The notes: generated by a model not told the origin, from the letters alone. Positions 17,267 through 26,495 are shown, counted from the stretch's first letter. The stretch is DNA of 47,004 nucleotides from an uncultured Lachnospiraceae bacterium (GCA_900317585.1 ONHG01000021.1:1-47004), one strand, 5' to 3'. Made by a program: numbers and translations.

Positions 17267-19120
17267 ATGAGTGAGAATAACAACGAACAGTTCAAGATGC
17301 CTCCTAAGAGGCCAAGAGGGCCAATGGGACATGGCCCCGGAATGGTCACAGAAAAGGCCAGGGATTTCAAGGGCTCTACAAAGAAGCTCATAAAGTATCT
17401 CGGCAGATACTGGGCTGCCATCATTGCAGTTATGATATTTGCAGCAGTTTCGACTGTCTTCTCCGTTGCAGGACCGAAGGTCATGGGTAAAGCCACCACT
17501 GCTCTTGCCGAGGGACTCATGAACAAGATTGCGGGAACAGGCGGCATAGATTTTGATTATATTGCAAAGATTCTTTTGTTTACGCTGGCTTTATATGTGG
17601 TGAGTGCCATCTTTATGTTTGCCCAGGGGCTTATCATGACAGGCATCACGCAGAAGACCTGCTACAGGATGCGTAAGGACATCACGAGTAAAATCAACCG
17701 TATGCCGATGAAGTATTTCGAGTCAAGGACATACGGTGAGGTGCTTTCGCGTATCACAAACGATGTGGACACACTCGGACAGAGCTTGAACCAGAGTATC
17801 ACACAGATTATTACATCTGTTGCCACTTTGGTCGGTACACTGGTCATGATGCTGTCTATTTCACCGCTCATGACTCTGATTTCACTCGTTATCCTGCCTG
17901 TTTCGATGATACTTATTTCGTTTGTCATAAAGCATTCACAGAAATACTTCAGACAGCAGCAGGAGTATCTGGGACACATAAACGGACAGGTCGAGGAGGT
18001 GTACGGAGGCCACCTCGTCATAAAGGCATATAATAAAGAGGCAGAGACTGTAAAGACCTTTAAGGAGGCCAACAATGTGCTCTACAAATCCGCATGGAAA
18101 TCACAGTTCCTCTCAGGACTTATGATGCCTATCATGCAGTTTGTAGGAAACTTAGGATATGCGGGAGTTGCCATCTCAGGAGGTATACTTGCCATAAAGA
18201 ATGTCATCACAATCGGTGATATCCAGGCATTTATACAGTATGTGAAGAATTTCACACAGCCAATCCAGCAGATAGCGCAGGTGGCAAACCAGCTTCAGTC
18301 GATGGCGGCTGCATCTGAGCGTGTTTTTGAGTTCCTGGAGGAAGAGGAAGAGGATATTACAGTGGAAAATCCTGTAAAGCTTGACCATATCGAGGGAAGC
18401 GTGGAGTTTTCGCATGTACACTTTGGATACAATCCTGACCAGATTATAGTTAAGGATTTTTCCGCAAAGGTTAAGCCGGGGCAGCAGGTAGCTATTGTTG
18501 GACCGACAGGAGCAGGAAAGACCACCATGGTCAAGCTCCTTATGAGATTTTATGATGTAAACTCAGGTGCCATCCTCGTAGATGGACATGACATCAGGGA
18601 TTACAACAGAACAGATCTGCGAGATGCATTTGGCATGGTATTGCAGGACACATGGCTCTTTAAGGGCACCATTATGGAAAATATCCGCTACGGCCGTCTT
18701 GATGCCACAGATGAGGAGGTCATCGCGGCAGCAAAGGCAGCACATGCGCATCACTTTATCCAGACACTGCCGGGTGGCTACGATATGGAGCTCAACGAGG
18801 ATGCATCCAATGTGTCACAGGGACAAAAGCAGCTTTTGACTATCGCAAGAGCTATCCTTGCAGACAATCCAATCCTTATCCTTGATGAGGCCACATCCTC
18901 TGTCGATACACGTACAGAAATCCGTATCCAGAAGGCACTCGACAATCTGATGAAGGGCAGAACGAGCTTTGTCATCGCTCACAGGCTGTCTACTATTAAG
19001 AATGCCGATATGATTCTTGTCATGAAGGACGGAGACATTATCGAGCAGGGTACACATGATGAGCTTCTTGCAAAGAACGGATTTTACGCAGAGCTGTATA
19101 ACTCTCAGTTTGAAGAATAG
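17267..19120 (+). CDS. ABC exporter half-transporter, catalytic-site subunit
   Basis: Start at 17267 is chosen over an in-frame ATG at 17246 because AAGGAGG (17251-17257) is 9 bp before it; the first gene ends at 17265, 1 bp away, so they are coupled. The protein of 617 aa has a Pro/Arg-rich cytoplasmic start, six membrane helices, then Walker A GPTGAGKTT (about 412-420), signature NVSQGQKQ (second Gly of the usual LSGGQ replaced by Gln), Walker B LILDEATSSVD with the catalytic Glu (about 541) and H-loop AHRLST (about 571). It is the hydrolysis-competent half of the heterodimer. A short hairpin GCACG/CGTGC (19126-19140) with GGTTTT follows and may be a weak terminator. Confidence 0.92.
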   Translation: MSENNNEQFKMPPKRPRGPMGHGPGMVTEKARDFKGSTKKLIKYLGRYWAAIIAVMIFAAVSTVFSVAGPKVMGKATTALAEGLMNKIAGTGGIDFDYIAKILLFTLALYVVSAIFMFAQGLIMTGITQKTCYRMRKDITSKINRMPMKYFESRTYGEVLSRITNDVDTLGQSLNQSITQIITSVATLVGTLVMMLSISPLMTLISLVILPVSMILISFVIKHSQKYFRQQQEYLGHINGQVEEVYGGHLVIKAYNKEAETVKTFKEANNVLYKSAWKSQFLSGLMMPIMQFVGNLGYAGVAISGGILAIKNVITIGDIQAFIQYVKNFTQPIQQIAQVANQLQSMAAASERVFEFLEEEEEDITVENPVKLDHIEGSVEFSHVHFGYNPDQIIVKDFSAKVKPGQQVAIVGPTGAGKTTMVKLLMRFYDVNSGAILVDGHDIRDYNRTDLRDAFGMVLQDTWLFKGTIMENIRYGRLDATDEEVIAAAKAAHAHHFIQTLPGGYDMELNEDASNVSQGQKQLLTIARAILADNPILILDEATSSVDTRTEIRIQKALDNLMKGRTSFVIAHRLSTIKNADMILVMKDGDIIEQGTHDELLAKNGFYAELYNSQFEE

Positions 19121-19198
19121 AGAAAGCACGGGTATCGTGCGGTTTTGCGAATATGCGTGGGGCTGAATGGTTACATAAAATTTTAAAAAAAATACGCT

Positions 19199-19229
19199 CT
19201 CGACAAAATTCGACAAAATGTGTTATCAT
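19199..19229 (+). promoter_or_regulatory. Two 0A boxes one helical turn apart, overlapping a promoter
   Basis: CTCGACA at 19199-19205 and TTCGACA at 19209-19215 are the reverse complement of the Spo0A box TGTCGAA (one with a single change) and lie 10 bp apart, on one DNA face. TCGACA at 19200-19205 also sits 18 bp before TATCAT at 19224-19229, a possible -10. Boxes on a -35 fit activation or repression of a sigma-A promoter. The next gene encodes a Spo0A-type DNA-binding domain, so autoregulation is likely. Confidence 0.6.
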
Positions 19230-19283
19230 AAAAGAATACAATTTGTTTTGACATGACAGTAATTGGTGGCATAGGAGAGTTTA

Positions 19284-19832
19284 ATGGACACTTTAAATGT
19301 CGCAGTAGCAGACGAAAAGAAAAACATGCTAAGTTTATTGAAGGGCATGGAATTTTTAGGAACAGCAAAGAGTAGTGATGAAGCATACAGCATGATAAAT
19401 GGTAATGCCGGTTCTGATGTGGTACTTGTGTATGTAAAGAGGGCATCCGGTGACAAGGAGCCGCTTGACGATACATATATGGAGAAAAAATCACTTGAAA
19501 CGCAGGTTACGGATATCATTCATGAGATAGGAGTTCCCGCTCATATCAAGGGCTATCAGTATCTGAGGACTGCGATTGTGATGTGTGTGGAGGATATGGA
19601 GATGCTTAGCTCTATCACTAAGCTTTTGTATCCGACGATTGCAAAGAAATATAAGACTACCTCAAGCAGGGTGGAGAGAGCCATAAGACATGCTATAGAG
19701 GTGGCGTGGAGCAGAGGAAGGATGGATACAATTGACTCCATGTTTGGATACACGGTCAATTATGGCAAGGGAAAGCCTACCAATTCAGAGTTTATCGCTC
19801 TTATTACAGACAGAATACGTCTGGGAATGTAG
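19284..19832 (+). CDS. Short Spo0A-like regulator with truncated receiver domain
   Basis: A 182-aa protein. Residues from about 74 to the end are an almost canonical Spo0A DNA-binding domain ([71 protein letters not shown]). The N-terminal 52 residues follow the first half of a receiver ([11 protein letters not shown] with the acidic pair, then [15 protein letters not shown]), but the third strand reads DVVLVYVK, with no phosphoacceptor Asp at its end, and the second half is missing; normal Spo0A is about 260 aa. The DNA-binding domain therefore cannot be switched by phosphorylation in the usual way. Start is ATG at 19284 with GGAGAG upstream. It could be a reduced Spo0A or a second copy; the genome-wide picture is not visible. 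Confidence 0.87.
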   Translation: MDTLNVAVADEKKNMLSLLKGMEFLGTAKSSDEAYSMINGNAGSDVVLVYVKRASGDKEPLDDTYMEKKSLETQVTDIIHEIGVPAHIKGYQYLRTAIVMCVEDMEMLSSITKLLYPTIAKKYKTTSSRVERAIRHAIEVAWSRGRMDTIDSMFGYTVNYGKGKPTNSEFIALITDRIRLGM

Positions 19833-19901
19833 ATTTGTAGCTTAAAACAGCACAAAAATCGTCATTATAGACAAATAAAACCATGTTTTAACAAAATTAA
19901 C

Positions 19902-19931
19902 TAGGCAAAATGTACTTTCGCGTGATATAAT
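19902..19931 (+). promoter_or_regulatory. Promoter of glgA with extended -10
   Basis: TGATATAAT (19923-19931) is an extended -10 and TAGGCA (19902-19907) a poor -35 at 18 bp. Transcription would start near 19938, giving a leader of about 85 nt that carries two hairpins. Confidence 0.5.
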
Positions 19932-19935
19932 ATAG

Positions 19936-19970
19936 TATACATTCTATTTGTATAGTGTATAGGATGTATA
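19936..19970 (+). promoter_or_regulatory. 12-bp inverted repeat at the glgA transcription start
   Basis: TATACATTCTAT (19936-19947) and ATAGGATGTATA (19959-19970) are inverted repeats with one G-T pair and an 11-nt gap. Placed just after the -10, it may be an operator or a 5' hairpin that protects the mRNA. Confidence 0.55.
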
Positions 19971-19982
19971 TTATATTTTTAT

Positions 19983-20008
19983 CAGATTAGTTGAAATATA
20001 GTAATCTG
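19983..20008 (+). promoter_or_regulatory. Hairpin next to the glgA ribosome binding site
   Basis: CAGATTA (19983-19989) and TAATCTG (20002-20008) form a 7-bp stem that ends 2 bp before the GGGGAGG at 20011-20017. It may affect access of ribosomes to glgA; no ligand-binding fold is recognised. Confidence 0.4.
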
Positions 20009-20024
20009 GCGGGGAGGTATCAGC

Positions 20025-21476
20025 ATGGAAAAAACTAAAATACTAATGGTCGCATCAGAGGCAATACCTTATATGAAGACAGGTGGACTTGCAGATGTAG
20101 TGGGGTCTTTACCAAAGTATTTTGACAGGGACAGATATGACGTGAGGGTTATTCTGCCGAAGTACAAATGCATGAGTGAGGATTTACTGCAGCAGCTTAA
20201 GTTTATCTGTCATTTTTATGTGAATCTCAACTGGCGCAGGCAGTATGCAGGGATTTTTATGTCACAGTATGATGGAGTGACTTATTATTTTGTGGACAAT
20301 GAGTTTTACTTTGCAGGAGATAAGCCATACAACAATATATATGAGGATGTTGAAAAATTTGCATTTTTTTCAAAGGCTGTACTTGAAGCTTTGCCTGTAA
20401 TAGATTTTGCACCGGATGTGATACATTGTAACGATTGGCAGACAGGACTGTTGCCTGTATTTCTAAAGACTGTATATGGCTCTGACAACTTTTATGCAGG
20501 AATTAAAACTGTCTTTACCATTCACAATATGAAGTTTCAGGGGCGCTGGAAAATCAAAGAGATTGCTGATGTTACTGGACTTCCGGAGCATATTTTCAAT
20601 TTAGGAGAGCTCGAGTTTTACGGGGAGGCTAATTATCTGAAGGGCGGCATTGTATATGCGGATGAAGTGACTACAGTCAGCCCTACATATGCCGATGAGA
20701 TATGTACACCTGAGGGCGGCGAGGGCTTAGACGGCCTGATGCTTGAGAGGCGAAGACATCTGAGGGGAATTGTAAACGGCATAGATTATGAAGTTTATAA
20801 TCCTATGAAGGACAAATATATTTATAAAAATTTCTCAGTCAGAAATACAAGCGGAAAGATTGCAGACAAGAGAAGCTTACAGGAGAAGGAGGGGCTTAAG
20901 GTTGACAAGGATGCAATGCTCATCGGTATCGTATCGCGTATGACAAGCCAGAAGGGCTTTGATCTTGTGGCTTATATGATGGAGGAAATGCTTTCCACGA
21001 TGAATGTACAGTTTGCTGTACTGGGAACCGGTGAAGAGCAGTATGTGGATATGTTCAATTACTTCCATGACAAATATCCTGATAAGCTCAGTGTATTTAT
21101 TGGATATTCGGAGGAAAAGGCGCATGAGATTTATGCAGGCTGTGATGCCTTTTTGATGCCTTCACTTTTTGAGCCGTGTGGACTGAGCCAGCTTATGTCA
21201 ATGAGATATGGAACACTACCGATTGTCAGGGAGACAGGAGGACTAAAGGATACAGTGCAGCCTTATAATGAATATGAGGATGTGGGAACCGGATTTTCAT
21301 TTTCGAATTTTAATGCACATGATATGCTGCATGTCATCCAATATGCTTTTGATGTTTTCACGAATCACAAGGACAGATGGCATGAGATGATAGAACGCGC
21401 CATGAGGCAGGACTTCTCATGGAATTCATCTGCGGCAGAGTATGAGAAGCTTTATGACATGCTTGCCGGCAATTAA
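20025..21476 (+). CDS. glgA: Glycogen synthase GlgA (ADP-glucose-dependent)
   Basis: A GT5-family glycosyltransferase of 483 aa, the usual length. It extends alpha-1,4-glucan chains from ADP-glucose. The N-terminal KTGGLADVVGSLP is the substrate-binding motif; HCNDWQTGLLPVFL and FTIHNMKFQGRW follow in the first Rossmann domain; the second domain has IGIVSRMTSQKGFDL and EPCGLSQLMSMRYG, with the acidic residue expected in the active site, and RETGGLKDTV. The ATG has GGGGAGG 7 bp upstream. It stands alone here: no glgB, glgC or glgP is in the window. A strong terminator follows. Confidence 0.97.
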   Translation: MEKTKILMVASEAIPYMKTGGLADVVGSLPKYFDRDRYDVRVILPKYKCMSEDLLQQLKFICHFYVNLNWRRQYAGIFMSQYDGVTYYFVDNEFYFAGDKPYNNIYEDVEKFAFFSKAVLEALPVIDFAPDVIHCNDWQTGLLPVFLKTVYGSDNFYAGIKTVFTIHNMKFQGRWKIKEIADVTGLPEHIFNLGELEFYGEANYLKGGIVYADEVTTVSPTYADEICTPEGGEGLDGLMLERRRHLRGIVNGIDYEVYNPMKDKYIYKNFSVRNTSGKIADKRSLQEKEGLKVDKDAMLIGIVSRMTSQKGFDLVAYMMEEMLSTMNVQFAVLGTGEEQYVDMFNYFHDKYPDKLSVFIGYSEEKAHEIYAGCDAFLMPSLFEPCGLSQLMSMRYGTLPIVRETGGLKDTVQPYNEYEDVGTGFSFSNFNAHDMLHVIQYAFDVFTNHKDRWHEMIERAMRQDFSWNSSAAEYEKLYDMLAGN

Positions 21477-21493
21477 AACAGTAATTATCAAAG

Positions 21494-21531
21494 TACCGGA
21501 TGCATATTCAATATATGCTATCCGGTATTTT
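21494..21531 (+). terminator. Intrinsic terminator after glgA
   Basis: TACCGGAT (21494-21501) pairs with ATCCGGTA (21520-21527); GCATAT/ATATGC extends the stem inwards, and five T follow. It lies between convergent genes. Confidence 0.85.
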
Positions 21532-21535
21532 TGGG

Positions 21536-22429
21536 TTAGTATACAGTGTCGGTTTTGCAGTCGTATATATAGTATCGTTCACCGAGTATCTCGTCATCAC
21601 GTATTTCTGAGGCATTTACCTCGCAGATAAATTCACTCAGATTGTGAATATCAATTCTGTCGTCCAGGGGCATCACAAGAAACTCGTGTATGCTGCTTGG
21701 AATGAGCAGCAGGTTTCCGCCAAGCTTTTTGGAAAGAGAGTGAAGAATGCCGGGATATAGTATGGCAGAGGCTCCGTTGGAGCGTCTTTTATTAGTCAGT
21801 ATATATATCGGCAGATCTTCAAAATCACCCATTTCTTTAAGCGTCTGGGCATATTCGGGACATTTGTCAGAGATGAATTCAGCCATATTGATAAGTGAGA
21901 AGGGCAGTATCTCCGGGGTGTTTTTCAGCGCAACACGTATGAGCTCTTCCATGTCTGCTCCCCAACTGTTAAACAGTGCGTCAGTGATAGTTATGGTGCC
22001 GTATTCGGGCAGATCTGGACCGACATAAAGCTGGAAAACAATTGCAAAGTCCAGATATTTTATGTGCGGCACATGCTGCAGCATTTTTTTGTTTTTTTCG
22101 TAGTTGATAAGGTGGATAATAATCTTGTCCTTAGCTTTTGAAAAATCTTTACAGAAGCCAATGTCAAAATCTTCAGTTGGTTTGTATTGATTGTAGGTGG
22201 ATAAAATTGCATCGAGAATAGAATCAATCGATACACCATCAAGATACCAGTGATAGTATGGATTGAGATAAATGGTCGGTGCTATGTTGAACTTTGGATT
22301 GATTATCATCAATCCATCATAAACATTCCCGTTGTTTTTCTCAACAGGATGGATGCTGAGCTTGAAATTGTCATCAAGCCTGGAAGTTATTTCAGTTTCA
22401 ATAGTTTGTAAAAACTCCGTATATTTCAT
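21536..22429 (-). CDS. DUF5688 family protein
   Basis: A 297-aa soluble protein that I place in DUF5688, a family of unknown function frequent in Lachnospiraceae. Visible features are the N-terminal YTEFLQTIETEITSRL, the central FNIAPTIYLNPYYHWYLDG and the C-terminal ILYPGILHSLSKKLGGNLLL and IHEFLVMP. No catalytic motif, signal peptide or membrane segment is seen. The start at 22429 (MKYTEF) is preferred over an ATG at 22450 because AAGGAGAG lies directly before it. It stands alone between glgA (convergent) and the pot operon (same strand, but behind its terminator). Function unknown. Confidence 0.75.
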   Translation of the reverse strand: MKYTEFLQTIETEITSRLDDNFKLSIHPVEKNNGNVYDGLMIINPKFNIAPTIYLNPYYHWYLDGVSIDSILDAILSTYNQYKPTEDFDIGFCKDFSKAKDKIIIHLINYEKNKKMLQHVPHIKYLDFAIVFQLYVGPDLPEYGTITITDALFNSWGADMEELIRVALKNTPEILPFSLINMAEFISDKCPEYAQTLKEMGDFEDLPIYILTNKRRSNGASAILYPGILHSLSKKLGGNLLLIPSSIHEFLVMPLDDRIDIHNLSEFICEVNASEIRDDEILGERYYIYDCKTDTVY

Positions 22430-22469
22430 GTCTCTCCTTATGAAGAGCATAAGCTATCGGATCTCGTGG

Positions 22470-22503
22470 AAAAATAAAACCCACGAAGCATGGCGCTTCG
22501 TGG
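22470..22503 (-). terminator. Intrinsic terminator of the pot operon
   Basis: CCACGAAGC (22481-22489) pairs with GCTTCGTGG (22495-22503) around a 5-nt loop; on the minus strand it is followed by GTTTTATTTTT. It ends the potA-potB-potCD transcript. Confidence 0.85.
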
Positions 22504-22608
22504 ATTTTACTGTATCATTGTTTGGTGAAGTTTGCAATATGTATTTTTGTACAATTTTTAGACTTCATTTTTGTGACATCATACAAAATATAGCTGCGCA
22601 ATTCATTT

Positions 22609-24483
22609 TTAATCCGATTTGAGCCTCTGCCACAGTGTGTTGTAAAGAGTTGCGTCATCATCATTTAAAGCTCTGTATACTTCACAGTTTTTGAGCATAT
22701 CGGAAGGAGGATTAATCGCCTCATTTTCCTTTGTTTCCTCATCCTGGTTGTCGATGACAGACTGGATAGGTGATGCATAGTATACATATTCAAAGTTGAG
22801 CTGTGCCGGCTCATCACCGCAGATATAGTTCAAAAATTCCTGTGCGCCCTCTTTATTCTTGCATGTCTTTGGAATAAACCATGAGTCAATCCAGAGGTTT
22901 GAGCCCTCTTTTGGTACGATATAGTCCAGGTTATCGTTTTCAGCCATGGCTGCAGCAGCCTCACCGGAGTAGCACACTGCGATTGCAGCATTTTCCGCCA
23001 CCATCTCATCACAGGTTTCATCCACGTAGTAGGCGAGCACGTCACTGCTTTGTTTGTTCAGTATATCAAATGCTTCATCGAGCTTTGCTGTGTCTGTCTC
23101 GTTTATCGAGTAGCCAAGTGTGCGAAGGGCGGGAGTAAAGGCATCACGGACAGAATTAATCATAATCATGTTGTCCTTGTATTTGCCGTTCCACAGGCAG
23201 TCCCAGGTATTTAGGTCTGATGCATCAGCCATCTTTTTATTGTATAGTATGCCGAGTGTGCCGTAGAAATAAGGCACAGTGTATTCATGTGTCGGGTCAA
23301 AGGATGCGGACATGTCGATTATATCCTGATTTACATTTTGATAGTTTGGCATTGAGCTGTAGTCTATCTTGTTGACTTCACCCTCACTTATGAGCTTCTC
23401 GATGATGTAGTCAGAGGTGCAGATGACATCGTAATCGATGGCACCGGACTTGTACTTTGTGTACATCTCCTCAGGCTCCTCGTATTCCTCGTATTTAATG
23501 GTGATTCCGGTTTCCTGCTCGAAGCTGTCGATTACTGATTCATCGATGTATTTACCGTAGTTTAGCACTGTTATGGTATTGTCATTGTTCGTGCTTCCGG
23601 CGCTTATGGTAAATACCGAAAAGCAGCCGATTACGAGTACTGCAACAATTGCGATGCTCACACTACGCTTTACGATGCGCAGCTTTTTAGCCCTTGCAGG
23701 CTTCTTTGAGGCGCTGACAGGTATCTGGTTTGAGTTGATGTTTACCACAACCAAAAGCAGCAGCACTGTGAAGAAAAGTATGGTTGACAGAGCATACAGC
23801 TCCGGCTTTACACCCTTTTTTAGCTCTGTGTAGAGCATGGTTGAGAGTGTGTTTACTCCGGCACCCTTCGTAAAGTAGGTGATGGAGAAGTCATCGAGTG
23901 ACATTGTGACCGCCATCATAAAGCCGGAGAACACTCCGGGGCTTATTTCAGGCCAGGTGACCTTGAAAAATGCATATAGAGGTGATGCGCCCAGGTCAAG
24001 TGCGGCCTCATAGGTGTATTTGTTGGTCTGCTTGAGCTTTGGAAGCACATTGAGTATCACATAAGGGATATTGAACGTGATGTGTGCGATAAGCACTGTC
24101 ACAAAGCCCAGATTCATGAATTTTACAAACAAAAGCATCATTGAGATACCGGTCACGATATCTGCATTGAGCATCGGGATGTTTGTAGCGCCCAGATATA
24201 TTGTCTGGTTACGTTTCTTCATGGCGCTTATACCCATGGCTGCGAGAGTTCCTATTATTGTAGAAATCACAGCTGCAAGTAGCGTAATCTGCAGTGTTGT
24301 AGAAAATGCCGACATAATCCGCTCACTCTGAAAGCACTTTATGTACCAGTCGAGCGTGAAGCCTCCCCATTTAACCTTGGATTTGGAGTTGTTGAAGGAG
24401 AGTACTATTAATACAAGGATAGGTAGATACAGGAACAAAAAAATCAGTCCCATATATACCCTTGATGCTGTTTTTTTTACCAT
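22609..24483 (-). CDS. potC: Fused PotC-PotD, polyamine ABC transporter permease and binding protein
   Basis: Residues 1 to about 255 are a PotC-type permease with six helices and the EAA loop ([20 protein letters not shown] near residue 160) that contacts PotA. A further membrane helix at about 272-292 then leads into a PotD-like periplasmic-binding-protein domain (about 300-624) with TVLNYGKYIDESVIDSFEQE, YDVICTSDYIIEKL, YFYGTLGILYNKK and WIDSWFIPKTCKNK. The binding protein is thus tethered to the permease rather than a lipoprotein. Such fusions are known in Firmicutes. The predicted substrate is spermidine or putrescine. It overlaps potB by 7 bp and is the last gene of the operon. Confidence 0.92.
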   Translation of the reverse strand: MVKKTASRVYMGLIFLFLYLPILVLIVLSFNNSKSKVKWGGFTLDWYIKCFQSERIMSAFSTTLQITLLAAVISTIIGTLAAMGISAMKKRNQTIYLGATNIPMLNADIVTGISMMLLFVKFMNLGFVTVLIAHITFNIPYVILNVLPKLKQTNKYTYEAALDLGASPLYAFFKVTWPEISPGVFSGFMMAVTMSLDDFSITYFTKGAGVNTLSTMLYTELKKGVKPELYALSTILFFTVLLLLVVVNINSNQIPVSASKKPARAKKLRIVKRSVSIAIVAVLVIGCFSVFTISAGSTNNDNTITVLNYGKYIDESVIDSFEQETGITIKYEEYEEPEEMYTKYKSGAIDYDVICTSDYIIEKLISEGEVNKIDYSSMPNYQNVNQDIIDMSASFDPTHEYTVPYFYGTLGILYNKKMADASDLNTWDCLWNGKYKDNMIMINSVRDAFTPALRTLGYSINETDTAKLDEAFDILNKQSSDVLAYYVDETCDEMVAENAAIAVCYSGEAAAAMAENDNLDYIVPKEGSNLWIDSWFIPKTCKNKEGAQEFLNYICGDEPAQLNFEYVYYASPIQSVIDNQDEETKENEAINPPSDMLKNCEVYRALNDDDATLYNTLWQRLKSD

Positions 24484-25301
24484 AATGCGCTCTGGTCTCC
24501 TTCCTTATCAAACAGATTGACGAGTGCCATGCTGATTAATACGAATACCATGAGCACGAGTGAGAGACCGCTTCCTGCGCCCCACTGCGAGCCATGGACG
24601 AAATCCTGTTCTATGATATTTCCGATGAGCAGTACCTTGCCGCCACCGAGTATCTGTGAGATGGCAAAGGATGTGAGTGATGGCACGAAAACCATTACGA
24701 TTCCGCTTATGACACCGGAAACTGTAAGTGGCAGTATGATCTTGAAAAATATTGTGACTTTGTTTGCACCGAGGTCAAGAGCCGCCTCAATCCAGTCGTT
24801 TTTGATTCTGGTCATGGAGTTGTATATAGGCAGCAGCATGAATGGCAGAAAGTCATAGACCATGCCAAGCACGACTGCTCCGGAGGTATTCATGATGTTG
24901 AAGCCCGGCAGTCCGAGAGTGGTGAGTATCGAGTTGATGACACCGTTTTTGGACAAAAGCTGCTTCCATGCGAGTATTCGAAGCATAAAGTTCATCCACA
25001 TAGGAAGCATGAAAACAAATACCACAAAGCTTTGGTTTTTAATCTTTAAACCGTTTAAAATCATCGCAAGCGGATAGGATAGCACCAGGCATATTATGGT
25101 GCATATGATTCCAAGCCGTAGGGATAAAAGCAGTGCCTTGATATTGGTGTGCTGTGCTATTGCAGCCACATATTCAAATGTGAAGCCTCCGTCAGAGCCT
25201 TTAAACGCATAGTACACAATCATGAAAAGCGGAAGTATGATAAATCCGATAATCCATATGAGATACGGCCCTGCGAGCAGCTGTTTCTTTATTTTAGACA
25301 T
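24477..25301 (-). CDS. potB: Polyamine ABC transporter permease PotB
   Basis: A 274-aa permease of the MetI/PotB type, with about six helices (the first at about 12-32, [20 protein letters not shown]). The EAA loop is [20 protein letters not shown] near residue 193, where PotA docks. It forms the transport channel with the permease half of the PotC-PotD fusion. It overlaps potA at its start by 8 bp and potCD at its end by 7 bp, so all three are translationally coupled. Confidence 0.93.
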   Translation of the reverse strand: MSKIKKQLLAGPYLIWIIGFIILPLFMIVYYAFKGSDGGFTFEYVAAIAQHTNIKALLLSLRLGIICTIICLVLSYPLAMILNGLKIKNQSFVVFVFMLPMWMNFMLRILAWKQLLSKNGVINSILTTLGLPGFNIMNTSGAVVLGMVYDFLPFMLLPIYNSMTRIKNDWIEAALDLGANKVTIFFKIILPLTVSGVISGIVMVFVPSLTSFAISQILGGGKVLLIGNIIEQDFVHGSQWGAGSGLSLVLMVFVLISMALVNLFDKEGDQSALW

Positions 25302-26367
25302 CTATCTCCACCGCCTTTTCATCTGAGGACTCAGGCTTGTGCATTACCTGGATATTAAATGGAATCACCTTGATACCCACATGACTGCCAACCTCTACAT
25401 ATTTGGTGGTGTGTACCATCCAGTCGTAGCCGTTTGCCTTTACCTCAAGCTCATAGTGCACTCCCTTGAAGATATTTGACACGACATCGCCCTGCATGTA
25501 GCCGTCCTCCGCAGGCACCAGCTCCACATCCTCCGGGCGGATGACTATATCGACAGGCGTGTTCTCACCAAAGCCCTCGTCCACACAAGGCATCTTTACA
25601 CCGAGTATCTCGACAAGCTTATCCTTTATCATAACACCGTCGATGATATTACTGTGCCCGATAAAGTCAGCGACAAAGGCATTTTCAGGCTCATTGTAAA
25701 TGTCCTCTGGTGTGCCAATCTGCTGGATATAGCCCTGATTCATGACCACGATGGTGTCAGACATGGTAAGCGCCTCCTCCTGGTCGTGTGTGACGTAGAC
25801 GAAGGTGATACCGAGCTCATTTTTTAAGCGGATAAGCTCATACTGCATGCTCTGGCGCAGCTTTAAGTCGAGAGCGCCAAGCGGCTCGTCTAACAGCAGT
25901 ACCTTAGGCTCGTTTACAATAGCTCTTGCAATAGCGATACGCTGCTGCTGGCCTCCGCTAAGAGAATCCACAGAGCGGTTTTCAAAGCCGTCGAGATTGA
26001 CGAGCTTTAATGCATACTTTATTTTGTCATCTATGTAAGCCTTGCTTTTTTTCTTTATTTTAAGACCAAACGCGATGTTTTCAGCTATTGTCATATGAGG
26101 GAAAAGAGAGTATTTCTGGAAAACAGTGTTCAGATTTCTCTCGTTTGCAGGCACATTTGTGATGTCCTTTGAATCAAACATGATTTTTCCCTTGTCCGGT
26201 GTCTCAAAGCCACCGAGCATGCGAAGTGTGGTGGTCTTTCCGCAGCCTGATGGTCCAAGCAGCGTCAGAAATTCATTCTCCCTGATGTATAGATTTAAAT
26301 CGTCGAGTACAACATTGCCGTTGTATGACTTTGTGATATCGATAAAATCAATTAATTTCTTTCCCAT
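25294..26367 (-). CDS. potA: Polyamine ABC transporter ATPase PotA
   Basis: A 357-aa ATPase with Walker [10 protein letters not shown] (about 36-44), Q-loop, signature LSGGQQQR (about 136), Walker [12 protein letters not shown] and H-loop VTHDQEEAL, then a TOBE-type regulatory domain at the C-terminus (IRPEDVEL). It energises uptake of putrescine or spermidine through PotB and PotCD. The start at 26367 (MGKKLIDF) is chosen because AGAAAGG lies 8 bp before it; an upstream in-frame ATG at 26385 sits between the -10 TATAAT and this site and would hardly be transcribed. First gene of the operon. Confidence 0.95.
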   Translation of the reverse strand: MGKKLIDFIDITKSYNGNVVLDDLNLYIRENEFLTLLGPSGCGKTTTLRMLGGFETPDKGKIMFDSKDITNVPANERNLNTVFQKYSLFPHMTIAENIAFGLKIKKKSKAYIDDKIKYALKLVNLDGFENRSVDSLSGGQQQRIAIARAIVNEPKVLLLDEPLGALDLKLRQSMQYELIRLKNELGITFVYVTHDQEEALTMSDTIVVMNQGYIQQIGTPEDIYNEPENAFVADFIGHSNIIDGVMIKDKLVEILGVKMPCVDEGFGENTPVDIVIRPEDVELVPAEDGYMQGDVVSNIFKGVHYELEVKANGYDWMVHTTKYVEVGSHVGIKVIPFNIQVMHKPESSDEKAVEIDV

Positions 26368-26388
26368 GGTGTAAACCTTTCTCATGTA

Positions 26389-26394
26389 ATTATA
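26389..26394 (-). promoter_or_regulatory. -10 element of the pot operon promoter
   Basis: On the minus strand TATAAT (26389-26394) lies about 20 bp before the potA start, giving a short leader. No good -35 is seen, so an activator or the XRE-cupin regulator may act here. A GTTTAC motif lies in the leader and is also found near the regulator gene. Confidence 0.45.
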
Positions 26395-26495
26395 GTACTG
26401 GTAGGACCTGTATGTTTATAATTTGCTGCTGTACACACTAAAAATGTGGCCGGCAGTAATTACAGCCCTATAAAAGAGCTTCTGCAGGGGAAGCG

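Noticed and set aside
17066-17332. Minus-strand frames over the ABC gene ends and elsewhere
   Set aside because: They are mirror images of low-complexity or strongly biased coding sequence and lack ribosome sites; no repeat array or CRISPR was seen in the window.
19248-19276. TTGACA upstream of the Spo0A-like gene as a -35
   Set aside because: The matching -10 position reads ATAGGA and lies in the ribosome binding region.
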